This document shows positions 34,502 through 42,101 of a stretch of 64,000 bases of DNA, piece after piece. The position numbers and the translations under genes were made by a program. The notes beneath the pieces were generated by a model. The model was not told the origin of the DNA. It ran no database searches and was given only the letters and a program-made list of their open reading frames with translations. Position 1 is the stretch's first letter; each line of letters opens with the position of its first letter. The stretch covers positions 124,001 to 188,000 of the forward strand of contig NZ_CABUOL010000005.1 in the NCBI RefSeq assembly GCF_902493215.1. Direction: 5' to 3'. This DNA comes from an uncultured Mediterranea sp. GTDB taxonomy: Bacteria; Bacteroidota; Bacteroidia; Bacteroidales; Bacteroidaceae.

Positions 34502-37240
34502 TTAAAAATTCAGTTTCAGTCTCACGCTGTACGTACGACCCCATGCATAGAACACACGTGCATCCTTCCAAGTATGTGAAGAGCCGTCGATGGCATCTGT
34601 AATATACTCCTGATTGAACACGTTGTCGATATTACCATAGAGCGTAGCATTGATCTTACCGATGTTGAAACGATATCTTGCACTCAAGTCGAATACATTG
34701 GCATCCGGCATCTTCCAAGGATCGTCATACGACTTCTCGCCATTGGCCACCAAATCACTCGAGCTGAATGACCAGTCTGCATAGTTGCGTCCGTAATAGT
34801 TCCAGTCGAGACCAACGCTCAGGTCCTTGGTAATCTTGGCATCGAGACCCAAAGCAGCAGTAGTCTGTGCAGAGTTACCAACCTTCGTTTCATTCAGGTG
34901 GATAGTCATCGAAGCATGATCTTCTGCCTGGATACCCGAAGCATGAGTAATTTCACCCTGGTTCGTCCAGTTCTTCACAGGCTGGCCGGTAGAGTCATAG
35001 AAATATCCCTTGGCATCGCAATCCCAACGCCAGTAACCCATAGAGAACATACCACGAACATCCAACCACTTGAAGGGTTTGGCAACGAAATCAAGTTCGA
35101 CACCCTGGTGGATAGCGTTGACACCGCTCATGTTGATACTGATACGGTCTACGAATACACCGTCGCTGTTCTTCAAATCAATACCACGGCTCATGGTCTT
35201 GTTCATCCACTTCGTGTGATACAGGTTCAGGTTAGCTGTCAGGAACTTGGAACGGAAACCATAACCCAACTCAGCAGAGAACACCTTCTCGTTTACTGCA
35301 TCAGGGTTGGTCAGATTACTTGTAGTTGACTGGAGGAAAGCACCACCCGAGAAGAAAGGTGCACGGCTGATATAACCGATATTGGCAAATACATTGTGAT
35401 TGTCTGTGAGGTTGTAGTTCAAACCGCCCTTGGCTGTCCAACCCAGGAAATTCACCGTTTCCGATTTTGCATGATCAGCATCATAGTAGAAACGGTCGTA
35501 ACGCCAATAGCCCGTATTTGAAAGAGAACCGGCCACGAAAGCACTCAGTTTGTCTCTGTTGTATTCGGCCTGTGCAAACACACCTTCCTGCAACGTATAG
35601 CCATCATAGTCACGGTAAACTACGTCGCCCACCTGCAACTTCTGGTTGACGAAAGCACTGCCGGCCGCTGCAGCAGCATTGTTGGCCACCAATACATTCT
35701 GGCGCGAAGAAGAGTCAATGAAATAATCGCCACCATAGAGGTCACAAAGTTCATTGGTGTGTACACCTTTATAATAACGGAAGTCTACACCGCCATAGAA
35801 ATCGACATATTCACCAAACTTGGTCGTATAAGTAGAAAGCAAACCAATCCAAGTGTGCTTGTTGTAGGACTTGGACATCGCCATTCTGGAACCGTTCTCG
35901 CTTTCCTGGTTCAGTTTGTAAACTTCGTCATAAGCAAACGTACCATCTTCGTGACGGAACGTCGTATTCAGTGTTCCATAAGAAGCACCATACCAGTTGC
36001 TACGGTCAGCCGATTCCAGTCCCTGGCCAGAGTAGCCATAACCATTACCGATAGAAGCATAGAGGGCAGTACTCAAAGAAGACTTGTTGTCAATCTGCCA
36101 CAAGTGGTTCAGCGAGAGCTGAGGCTTGTGATAAGCATTGCGGGCAGAAGTCTTGCGCTCGCCGTTCAGGCCATAACCGTAAGTAGGGTTATACTTGTAG
36201 GGGCTATCGCCGTTCATGTATTTCTTGGCAACCGTCTGCCAGCCTTCGATGGTCAGACCGTCGTTGTTGTTACGCTGATTGTGCCATTGGGGAGCACCGA
36301 AAGCCGTGAATGACAACTGATGGTTGTCGTTGATGCGCTTTGCAATGTTGATGAACCAGTTGTAGGCCTCGTATTCGGTACCCTGGATATATCCGTCAGC
36401 CCAAGTCTTGGCACCCAGCAAAGTCAATGCCCAACCCGACTTGCTCATACCGGTAGACACGTTGAACATGATTTTATTGTAACCGTCGTTACCCATTGCA
36501 TAGGAAACCGAACCGCCTTTCTTGGCCTCTACCGAGTTTGTCACAATATTGATAGAACCACCGACTGAAGGAGCTGATACCTTGGAGGCTCCCAGACCAC
36601 GCTGTGTCTGCATGCTGCGTGTCACGTCTGACAAACCAGCCCAGTTGGACCAGTAAATACCACCCCACTCCATATCATTCATAGGTACACCGTTGATCAT
36701 CACTGCGATGTTCTCCGATTCGAAACCACGCATATTGATACGGGAATCTCCGAAACCACCACCTTGCTTGGTTGCATACACACCAGGAGTTGACTTCAAG
36801 ATTTCAGGGAATTCCTTTGTACCCAACTTTTCTTCGATAAACACCGGCTCGACCGTCGAAACCGCAACCGGCGTCTTGCGGGCAATGGCCACAGATGAAG
36901 TAATGACCACGTCGTTCAGCATCACCGCATCGGCATGCATCTGAATAACGCCCAAGTCTACAGAAGCGCCCTTCCGAGTAATTTTCTGTCTCAGGTCTTT
37001 GTAACCCACATACTTGAACAACAATGTGGCATTGGCAGCAACGCTTTGCTTGAAATAACCGTCGATGTCGGTTACAGAACCTTGTGTAGTACCTTCTACC
37101 ATAACGGCAGCACCTACCAAAGGCTCGCCTGTTTCTGCATCAACAAGCTGACCTTTCACTGTAGTGGTCTGTGCAAAGGCAGACACGCTGCACACAGCCA
37201 TCACAGCAACTAACAGGAAGTGAATTAGATTTCTTCTCAT
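34502..37240 (-). CDS. TonB-dependent outer-membrane receptor
   Basis: The 912-residue protein has a signal peptide (MRRNLIHFLLVAVMAVCSVSAFAQ) and a CarboxypepD_reg-like domain (residues about 25-105). A plug domain follows (about 120-235, with RGFESENIAVMINGVPMND and VGGSINIVTN). The 22-strand barrel ends in an aromatic-rich C-terminus (YSVRLKLNF). It lacks the length and pairing of SusC. The downstream lipoprotein and nuclease suggest uptake of something freed from nucleic acid or bound to it, which is inference. A -7 box lies at 37299-37306. Confidence 0.93.
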   Translation of the reverse strand: MRRNLIHFLLVAVMAVCSVSAFAQTTTVKGQLVDAETGEPLVGAAVMVEGTTQGSVTDIDGYFKQSVAANATLLFKYVGYKDLRQKITRKGASVDLGVIQMHADAVMLNDVVITSSVAIARKTPVAVSTVEPVFIEEKLGTKEFPEILKSTPGVYATKQGGGFGDSRINMRGFESENIAVMINGVPMNDMEWGGIYWSNWAGLSDVTRSMQTQRGLGASKVSAPSVGGSINIVTNSVEAKKGGSVSYAMGNDGYNKIMFNVSTGMSKSGWALTLLGAKTWADGYIQGTEYEAYNWFINIAKRINDNHQLSFTAFGAPQWHNQRNNNDGLTIEGWQTVAKKYMNGDSPYKYNPTYGYGLNGERKTSARNAYHKPQLSLNHLWQIDNKSSLSTALYASIGNGYGYSGQGLESADRSNWYGASYGTLNTTFRHEDGTFAYDEVYKLNQESENGSRMAMSKSYNKHTWIGLLSTYTTKFGEYVDFYGGVDFRYYKGVHTNELCDLYGGDYFIDSSSRQNVLVANNAAAAAGSAFVNQKLQVGDVVYRDYDGYTLQEGVFAQAEYNRDKLSAFVAGSLSNTGYWRYDRFYYDADHAKSETVNFLGWTAKGGLNYNLTDNHNVFANIGYISRAPFFSGGAFLQSTTSNLTNPDAVNEKVFSAELGYGFRSKFLTANLNLYHTKWMNKTMSRGIDLKNSDGVFVDRISINMSGVNAIHQGVELDFVAKPFKWLDVRGMFSMGYWRWDCDAKGYFYDSTGQPVKNWTNQGEITHASGIQAEDHASMTIHLNETKVGNSAQTTAALGLDAKITKDLSVGLDWNYYGRNYADWSFSSSDLVANGEKSYDDPWKMPDANVFDLSARYRFNIGKINATLYGNIDNVFNQEYITDAIDGSSHTWKDARVFYAWGRTYSVRLKLNF

Positions 37241-37298
37241 AATTCTGTTTTTAGTTAATAGATATTGTTAATTAAACATTAATTTATGTTTCTTCCTG

Positions 37299-37306
37299 CA
37301 AAGATA
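37299..37306 (-). promoter_or_regulatory. -7 box of the TonB receptor operon
   Basis: Minus-strand TATCTTTG is a consensus -7 element. The start point is near 37292, with a leader of about 52 nt. The -33 region is AT-rich without a clear TTTG. Confidence 0.65.
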
Positions 37307-37553
37307 ATGAATAATATCCATATAAATATTACATTAACGCTACATTTTTTCAGAATGAGAAAGACTTTTTTATAGTGAAGGCTCCATGTAGCTTCCACAA
37401 ACAGGTAAAGCCATCCGGATGAAGGGCCGGACAACCACATAGGAACAAGAAAAAGACGATAGGAAATCGCTGGTTTCCCCTGACACATTGTAACATATTT
37501 TCAATACTAGAAAAAATCAGGCGACCGGCATGCTCAAAAAAGGTTCAATGGGA

Positions 37554-37641
37554 ATGTTTGAAACATAAGGGGGGTATGTTTGAAACATAAGACCCCAATG
37601 TTTCAAACATAGAGGCCTCAGGGTTTAAACTCTCCTACAGA
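37554..37641. repeat. tandem array, three to four 22-bp units
   Basis: Units start at 37554, 37576 and 37598, with a degenerate fourth at 37620. Each begins with ATGTTTGAAACAT or ATGTTTCAAACAT, a 13-bp palindrome with one central base. The fourth unit keeps only GTTTAAAC. The units are contiguous. The array sits in a 540-bp gap whose other contents are the receptor promoter (37299-37306) and a terminator (37703-37736); nothing else was recognised in the gap. Confidence 0.85.
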
Positions 37642-37702
37642 CACGTTTTCCGGATTGGATGCCAATCCGCATCGTTTGTAAACATATACTACCAAACAAA
37701 GA

Positions 37703-37736
37703 AAAGGCTGCACCAACCTTTCCTGGTACAGCCTTT
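37703..37736 (-). terminator. terminator of the ABC-F gene
   Basis: AAAGGCTGCACCA (37703-37715) pairs with TGGTACAGCCTTT (37724-37736) with one mismatch. On the minus strand TTCTTTGTTT follows. It lies 44 bp past the stop. Confidence 0.75.
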
Positions 37737-37779
37737 CTATAACCGAAACAGCCGGGGGCGTTTCCTTGCATAAATCGCA

Positions 37780-39477
37780 TCAATCTTCCATCAGCTTGCG
37801 ATAGCGCACGCGCTTGGGCTCTTCCTTGCCCAGACGTTTCTGCTTGTTTTCCTCGTACTCCGAGTAGGAACCTTCGAAGAAGAACACATTCGAATCGCCC
37901 TCGAAGGCCAGAATGTGCGTACAGATACGGTCGAGGAACCAACGGTCGTGGCTGATGACCACGGCACAGCCGGCAAAATCTTCCAAACCTTCTTCAAGGG
38001 CACGAAGGGTATTGACGTCGATATCGTTGGTAGGCTCGTCGAGAAGCAGTACGTTGCCCTCTTCCTTCAGCGCCATGGCCAGGTGCAGACGATTGCGCTC
38101 ACCGCCGGAGAGCACGCCGCAGAGCTTCTCCTGGTCAGCACCCGAGAAGTTGAAACGCGAGAGGTAGGCACGGGCGTTGATGTCGCGTCCACCCATGCGG
38201 ATGAGTTCGTTGCCGCCCGAGATAACCTGATAGACACTCTTGTTGGGGTCGATATCCTTGTGCTGCTGGTCTACATAGGCCACCTTTACAGTTTCGCCCA
38301 CTTCGAACTCACCCCTGTCGGCCTTCTCCAGTCCCATGATGAGACGGAAGAGCGTGGTCTTTCCCGCACCGTTCGGACCGATGATGCCCACAATGCCGTT
38401 GGGCGGAAGCATGAAGTTGAGGTCGTCGAAGAGCAGCTTGTCGCCAAAAGCCTTGGCCACGTGTTTGGCCTCGATGACTTTGTTGCCCAGTCGCGGACCG
38501 TTGGGGATGAAGATTTCCAGTTTCTCTTCCTTCTCCTTCACGTCCTCGTTCAGCAACTTGTCGTAAGAGTTCAGACGGGCTTTTCCTTTGGCCTGACGGG
38601 CTTTGGGCGCCATGCGCACCCACTCCAGCTCGCGCTCCAGCGTCTTGCGGCGCTTGCTGGCTGTCTTCTCCTCCATCTCCATGCGCTTGGTCTTCTGCTC
38701 CAGCCAGCTGGAATAGTTGCCCTTCCAGGGAATGCCTTCACCACGGTCGAGTTCCAGAATCCATCCGGCCACGTGGTCGAGGAAATAACGGTCGTGCGTC
38801 ACGGCAATCACCGTACCCTCGTACTGCTGCAAGTGCTGCTCCAGCCAGTCGATTGACTCGGCATCAAGGTGGTTGGTCGGCTCGTCCAGCAACAGGATGT
38901 CCGGCTTCTGCAAGAGCAGGCGGCAGAGGGCCACGCGTCGGCGCTCACCTCCCGACAGATGTTCGACCGACTGGTCTTCGGGCGGGCAACGCAGGGCGTC
39001 CATGGCACGCTCCAGCTTGCTGTCCAGGTTCCAGGCATCCGTCGCGTCGATGATGTCCTGCAGCTCGGCCTGGCGGGCAAAAAGCTTCTCCATCTTGTCG
39101 GGGTCTTCGTAATACTCGGGCAAGCCGAACTTCTGGTTGATTTCCTCATACTCCGTCAGCGCATCGACAATGGGCTGCACACCTTCCATCACCACTTCCT
39201 TCACGGTCTTGGCAGGGTCCAGATAAGGCTCCTGTGCCAGATACCCGACGGAATATCCGGGTGAAAACACCACTTCGCCCTGATAGGATTTGTCCAACCC
39301 GGCGATAATCTTCAGCAAGGTGGACTTACCCGAACCGTTCAGACCGATGATACCGATCTTAGCTCCGTAGAAGAACGAGAGGTAGATGTTCTTCAACACC
39401 TGCTTGTTGTTCTGCTGGATGGTCTTGTTCAAGCCCACCATGGAAAAAATAATTTTCTTATCGTCTACTGTTGCCAT
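37780..39477 (-). CDS. ettA: ABC-F translation factor EttA type
   Basis: The 565-residue soluble protein has two ABC domains: Walker A GLNGSGKST and GPNGAGKT, signatures LSGGERRRVALC and LSGGERNRLHLA, Walker B LLLDEPTNHLD and LLLDEPTNDID. An arm/linker between them is rich in Lys and Glu. EttA-like factors bind the ribosomal E site and gate entry into elongation by ATP/ADP ratio. Length and the IPNGPRLGNKVIEAKHV linker fit EttA rather than Uup. The frame opens at 39546, but ATG 39477 begins the conserved MATVDDKKIIFSM. Divergent to tRNA-Lys. Confidence 0.92.
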   Translation of the reverse strand: MATVDDKKIIFSMVGLNKTIQQNNKQVLKNIYLSFFYGAKIGIIGLNGSGKSTLLKIIAGLDKSYQGEVVFSPGYSVGYLAQEPYLDPAKTVKEVVMEGVQPIVDALTEYEEINQKFGLPEYYEDPDKMEKLFARQAELQDIIDATDAWNLDSKLERAMDALRCPPEDQSVEHLSGGERRRVALCRLLLQKPDILLLDEPTNHLDAESIDWLEQHLQQYEGTVIAVTHDRYFLDHVAGWILELDRGEGIPWKGNYSSWLEQKTKRMEMEEKTASKRRKTLERELEWVRMAPKARQAKGKARLNSYDKLLNEDVKEKEEKLEIFIPNGPRLGNKVIEAKHVAKAFGDKLLFDDLNFMLPPNGIVGIIGPNGAGKTTLFRLIMGLEKADRGEFEVGETVKVAYVDQQHKDIDPNKSVYQVISGGNELIRMGGRDINARAYLSRFNFSGADQEKLCGVLSGGERNRLHLAMALKEEGNVLLLDEPTNDIDVNTLRALEEGLEDFAGCAVVISHDRWFLDRICTHILAFEGDSNVFFFEGSYSEYEENKQKRLGKEEPKRVRYRKLMED

Positions 39478-39611
39478 AAAAATAAGGTATATATAATAAT
39501 GTGTAAAAATGCGTTTGCGAGGTTGTGCCCTGTACAGTCTGCACAATCAGCCGTGAGCCATGACACCTCTTCATAATCTTTGTGCAAAGATAATAAAAAA
39601 GACAGAAAGAC

Positions 39612-39642
39612 TTTGCATCTTCAAAAAAACTCTCTATCTTTG
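39612..39642 (+). promoter_or_regulatory. promoter of tRNA-Lys
   Basis: TTTG (39612-39615), 19-bp spacer and TATCTTTG (39635-39642) match the Bacteroides consensus exactly. The tRNA begins 26 bp later. A minus-strand -7 box TATCTTTG at 39592-39585 could serve ettA. Confidence 0.8.
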
Positions 39643-39667
39643 CACCCGCTTAACAGCACTAAGGTTT

Positions 39668-39740
39668 GATTCGCTAGCTCAGCAGGTAGAGCACAACACT
39701 TTTAATGTTGGGGTCTTGGGTTCGAGCCCCAAGCGGATCA
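39668..39740 (+). tRNA. tRNA-Lys(TTT)
   Basis: The 73-nt cloverleaf has a 7-bp acceptor stem GATTCGC/GCGGATC with one G-T pair and a D arm CTAGCTCAGCAGGTAGAG. The anticodon stem CAACA/TGTTG carries loop CTTTTAA (anticodon TTT at 39701-39703), and the T arm is TTGGGTTCGAGCCCCAA. The discriminator base is A and no CCA is encoded. It has its own promoter and terminator. Confidence 0.97.
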
Positions 39741-39741
39741 C

Positions 39742-39788
39742 AAAAGAAAGACCGCTGATAATTTGGAATTATCAGCGGTCTTTCTTTT
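39742..39788. terminator. 22-bp perfect-stem terminator
   Basis: Arms at 39742-39763 and 39767-39788 pair over 22 bp (core GACCGCTGATAATT) around a three-base loop. The symmetry and terminal T/A runs let it act for tRNA-Lys and for the convergent lipoprotein gene. Confidence 0.9.
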
Positions 39789-39804
39789 ATGCAAACACGA
39801 GGTA

Positions 39805-40239
39805 TCAATATCCCTCTTCCACAAAAGTCACCATTACGCCATCCAACTTGCCGGACAGATAATGTTCGCGCACCCAGACGTTTTCAAAATAAACGATGTT
39901 GCCCGCGCCGAAATCCATGCGGAGACCCTCCTTCGAAGCATCCAGCCATTCCCAGTCAAAGTTACCGGTCACTGTACTATAAGGACGGTTCTGCCCTACA
40001 TAATAATACTGAAAGATTTCCTGACCGCTGTTTCCAGCCTTGGCAAACTTCAGCTGATGAATGCATGTCACCTCGACATTATCTTCATTGGTTGTCTCAT
40101 AGGTTTCTGACCATGTATGGGCACACAGGGCTTCATCGGTATTCTGGAAGGTTTGATAAACCACATCGTCGCCACAGGAAGACACAAACGAGGCCAACAG
40201 ACCGACAATCAGTATTTTCACACAATTCACAAATTTCAT
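39805..40239 (-). CDS. small hypothetical lipoprotein
   Basis: The 144-residue protein has an N-terminal hydrophobic segment and lipobox (LLASFVSSC, Cys22). A compact beta-rich domain with many aromatic residues follows (QYYYVGQNRPYSTVTGNFDWEWLD). No family is recognised. The pattern resembles small lipocalin-like lipoproteins common in Bacteroides. It is monocistronic and shares the tRNA terminator. Confidence 0.75.
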   Translation of the reverse strand: MKFVNCVKILIVGLLASFVSSCGDDVVYQTFQNTDEALCAHTWSETYETTNEDNVEVTCIHQLKFAKAGNSGQEIFQYYYVGQNRPYSTVTGNFDWEWLDASKEGLRMDFGAGNIVYFENVWVREHYLSGKLDGVMVTFVEEGY

Positions 40240-40426
40240 ACTCTTTCTTCTTTAAAGTTAATAATGGCGACAAACATACGGAAAATGTCGCTACACACCA
40301 ATTATTATAAGAAAGAATAACAAAATCGGCCTATACAACAAGCCTCATCAGATTCGCAATAAAGGATAACCAACGACCGGAAATGATGGTTAAAAAAAAA
40401 ATTTTTATAGAAAACTTAGGCAAAAC

Positions 40427-40457
40427 TTTGCAATCATCAACATATCCGTTACCTTTG
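40427..40457 (+). promoter_or_regulatory. promoter of the small barrel protein
   Basis: TTTG (40427-40430), 19-bp spacer and TACCTTTG (40450-40457) match the consensus. The start point near 40464 leaves a leader of about 90 nt. The rest of the 313-bp gap is AT-rich, with nothing else recognised. Confidence 0.8.
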
Positions 40458-40481
40458 TAACGACATTTAGAAGAGTAAAAC

Positions 40482-40556
40482 ATGCCGTTATGGGCCAAGT
40501 TCCATAAACGGCAATTTGAGAACCTAACCAAATTTTGTTTAACCAAATTGTTATGA
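40482..40556 (+). promoter_or_regulatory. 5' leader with hairpin and 24-codon upstream frame
   Basis: Within the leader, CCGTTATGG and CCATAAACGG (40484-40510) form a hairpin with one bulge. An ATG at 40482 opens a 24-codon frame (MPLWAKFHKRQFENL...) whose TGA (40554-40556) overlaps the ATG of the barrel gene (40553-40555). No strong Shine-Dalgarno precedes it. Translation of the short frame is unproven but could couple to the gene. Confidence 0.4.
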
Positions 40557-41089
40557 ACATGAAGAAATTTGTGATTTTTTTGTTCGTGCTGGCAGCTTCA
40601 TTGTCTGTCAAGGCACAAGTGTATGTAGGCGGTTCGCTGGGTTTATGGCACAATGATGATGCCGACAAAACGTCGTTTACCCTGGCTCCCGAAGTAGGTT
40701 ATGAACTGAATGAAGCATGGTCGGTCGGTGCCACACTGGCCTTTACCCACAGCAAGACAAAGACAGAGGAACACAAAATCATTGCCAACGGTTTTGCCTT
40801 TGCCCCCTATGCCCGTTATTCCTTCTTCAACAGCAAGATTGTGCGCCTGTTTGTAGACGGTGGAATCGGAGTTTCCACTTACAAAATCAAGGACGGAGGA
40901 GATGCTACTTCCGGATTCGAACTGGGCCTCAAGCCTGGTATAGCCATCAAGCTGAACGAGCACTTCAGCTTCGTCACCAAATATGGTTTCCTCGGATATC
41001 GGGATGACTACATGCTGGGCAGCTCGGATGGTTACGGCTTCTCTTTCAGCAGTGAAGACCTGTCCATCGGCTTCCACTATGTATTCTGA
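40553..41089 (+). CDS. small outer-membrane beta-barrel protein
   Basis: The protein of about 178 residues has a signal peptide (MKKFVIFLFVLAASLSVKAQ). Eight predicted strands of the OmpA/OmpX-like porin fold follow (VYVGGSLGLWHN, LAPEVGYELNEAWSVGATLAFTHS, FAPYARYSFF, FELGLKPGIAIKLNEHFSFVTKYG), and the chain ends with aromatic Phe. Such proteins are abundant, small and of unknown role. ATG 40559 is an equally good start. A terminator closes the transcript. Confidence 0.88.
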   Translation: MNMKKFVIFLFVLAASLSVKAQVYVGGSLGLWHNDDADKTSFTLAPEVGYELNEAWSVGATLAFTHSKTKTEEHKIIANGFAFAPYARYSFFNSKIVRLFVDGGIGVSTYKIKDGGDATSGFELGLKPGIAIKLNEHFSFVTKYGFLGYRDDYMLGSSDGYGFSFSSEDLSIGFHYVF

Positions 41090-41115
41090 TGCAACGGCTT
41101 TCGATTGACTGACAG

Positions 41116-41161
41116 AAACAGCTTTCATCCTTATGGTTTCCTGCCGGGATGAAAGCTGTTT
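41116..41161. terminator. terminator after the small barrel gene
   Basis: AAACAGCTTTCATCC (41116-41130) and GGATGAAAGCTGTTT (41147-41161) pair over 15 bp. TTGTTT follows. It also lies just beyond the convergent Ppx/GppA gene. Confidence 0.85.
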
Positions 41162-41185
41162 TTGTTTATCGGATGTCAGGCGAAA

Positions 41186-42091
41186 TCATTCGGCAGACTG
41201 GTTGCCTGCATACAGATTGTCGATGATACCGTCGGCCAAGCCGATAACCGGCACATGTACATACTGTGCCTTCACCGTTTCGGCAATGGTCAGGAATATC
41301 TTGGCGGCGGGCACGATAACATCGGCACGGTCGGCCTTGAGGCTAAACTCCTTCATGCGCTGTTCGGGAGTCAACGGACTAAGTTCGTCGTACAGTTCCT
41401 GCAAGGAAGCAATAGGCATCCGCTGGAGTTTCTTGTCTTTCTTGTCGGCCAAGCGGTAGAGTTTGTTGATGTTTCCACCCGAACCGATGATGTTGATATC
41501 GGGAAAATCGGCTGTCAGGCGGGTCAGGTCGTCTTTCATCTGTGTCCAGACTTCCTCCTGCACGGCATTGCTCAGCATACGCACGGTACCGATGTTATAG
41601 GACAGAGACTGTACCAGCACGCCGTTGGTCAGCAGATTGATTTCGGTACTGCCTCCACCCACATCCACGTAGATATAATTGCCGGTACGGTCTTCCAGAC
41701 ACTCCACATGATTGTTGTAAATCATACGGGCCTCCTCCTGACCGTCGATAATCTCGATGCGGATCCCCGTATCTTTCAACACTTTCTTGATGACCGCCTT
41801 GCCGTTGCGTGCATCGCGCATGGCCGACGTGGCACAGGCACGATAGTCGGTCACTTCGTATATCTTCATCAGCTGGCGGAAAGCCTTCATCAGACGGCGC
41901 AGCTTTACAGCCTTGTTTTCCGAGAGCTCACCCAAAGAAAAGACATCAAATCCCAGACGGAGGGGTACACGAAGCATCAGCACTTTCGAAAGGCGACGGC
42001 TCACCAGGCTCTCGTTCTCCTCCTCTTTCTTGATCAGAAGCCGCACGGCATTCGAACCGATATCGATGGCGGCATAACATTTCTTACACAT
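41186..42091 (-). CDS. Ppx/GppA family exopolyphosphatase
   Basis: The 301-residue protein has the ASKHA phosphate-1 motif AAIDIGSNAVRLLI and phosphate-2 VDVGGGSTEINLL. It keeps only the two-domain Ppx/GppA core and lacks the C-terminal HD-like domain of longer forms. It hydrolyses polyphosphate ends or pppGpp. It lies 10 bp after ppk1, so synthesis and breakdown of polyphosphate are co-expressed. Confidence 0.92.
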   Translation of the reverse strand: MCKKCYAAIDIGSNAVRLLIKKEEENESLVSRRLSKVLMLRVPLRLGFDVFSLGELSENKAVKLRRLMKAFRQLMKIYEVTDYRACATSAMRDARNGKAVIKKVLKDTGIRIEIIDGQEEARMIYNNHVECLEDRTGNYIYVDVGGGSTEINLLTNGVLVQSLSYNIGTVRMLSNAVQEEVWTQMKDDLTRLTADFPDINIIGSGGNINKLYRLADKKDKKLQRMPIASLQELYDELSPLTPEQRMKEFSLKADRADVIVPAAKIFLTIAETVKAQYVHVPVIGLADGIIDNLYAGNQSAE

Positions 42092-42101
42092 ATATATATT
42101 C

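Noticed and set aside
37279..37488. 69-residue minus-strand frame upstream of the TonB gene
   Set aside because: It overlaps the receptor promoter and has no recognisable motif.
37780..39546. ABC-F start at 39546
   Set aside because: The 23-residue extension is not conserved; ATG 39477 starts the usual N-terminus.
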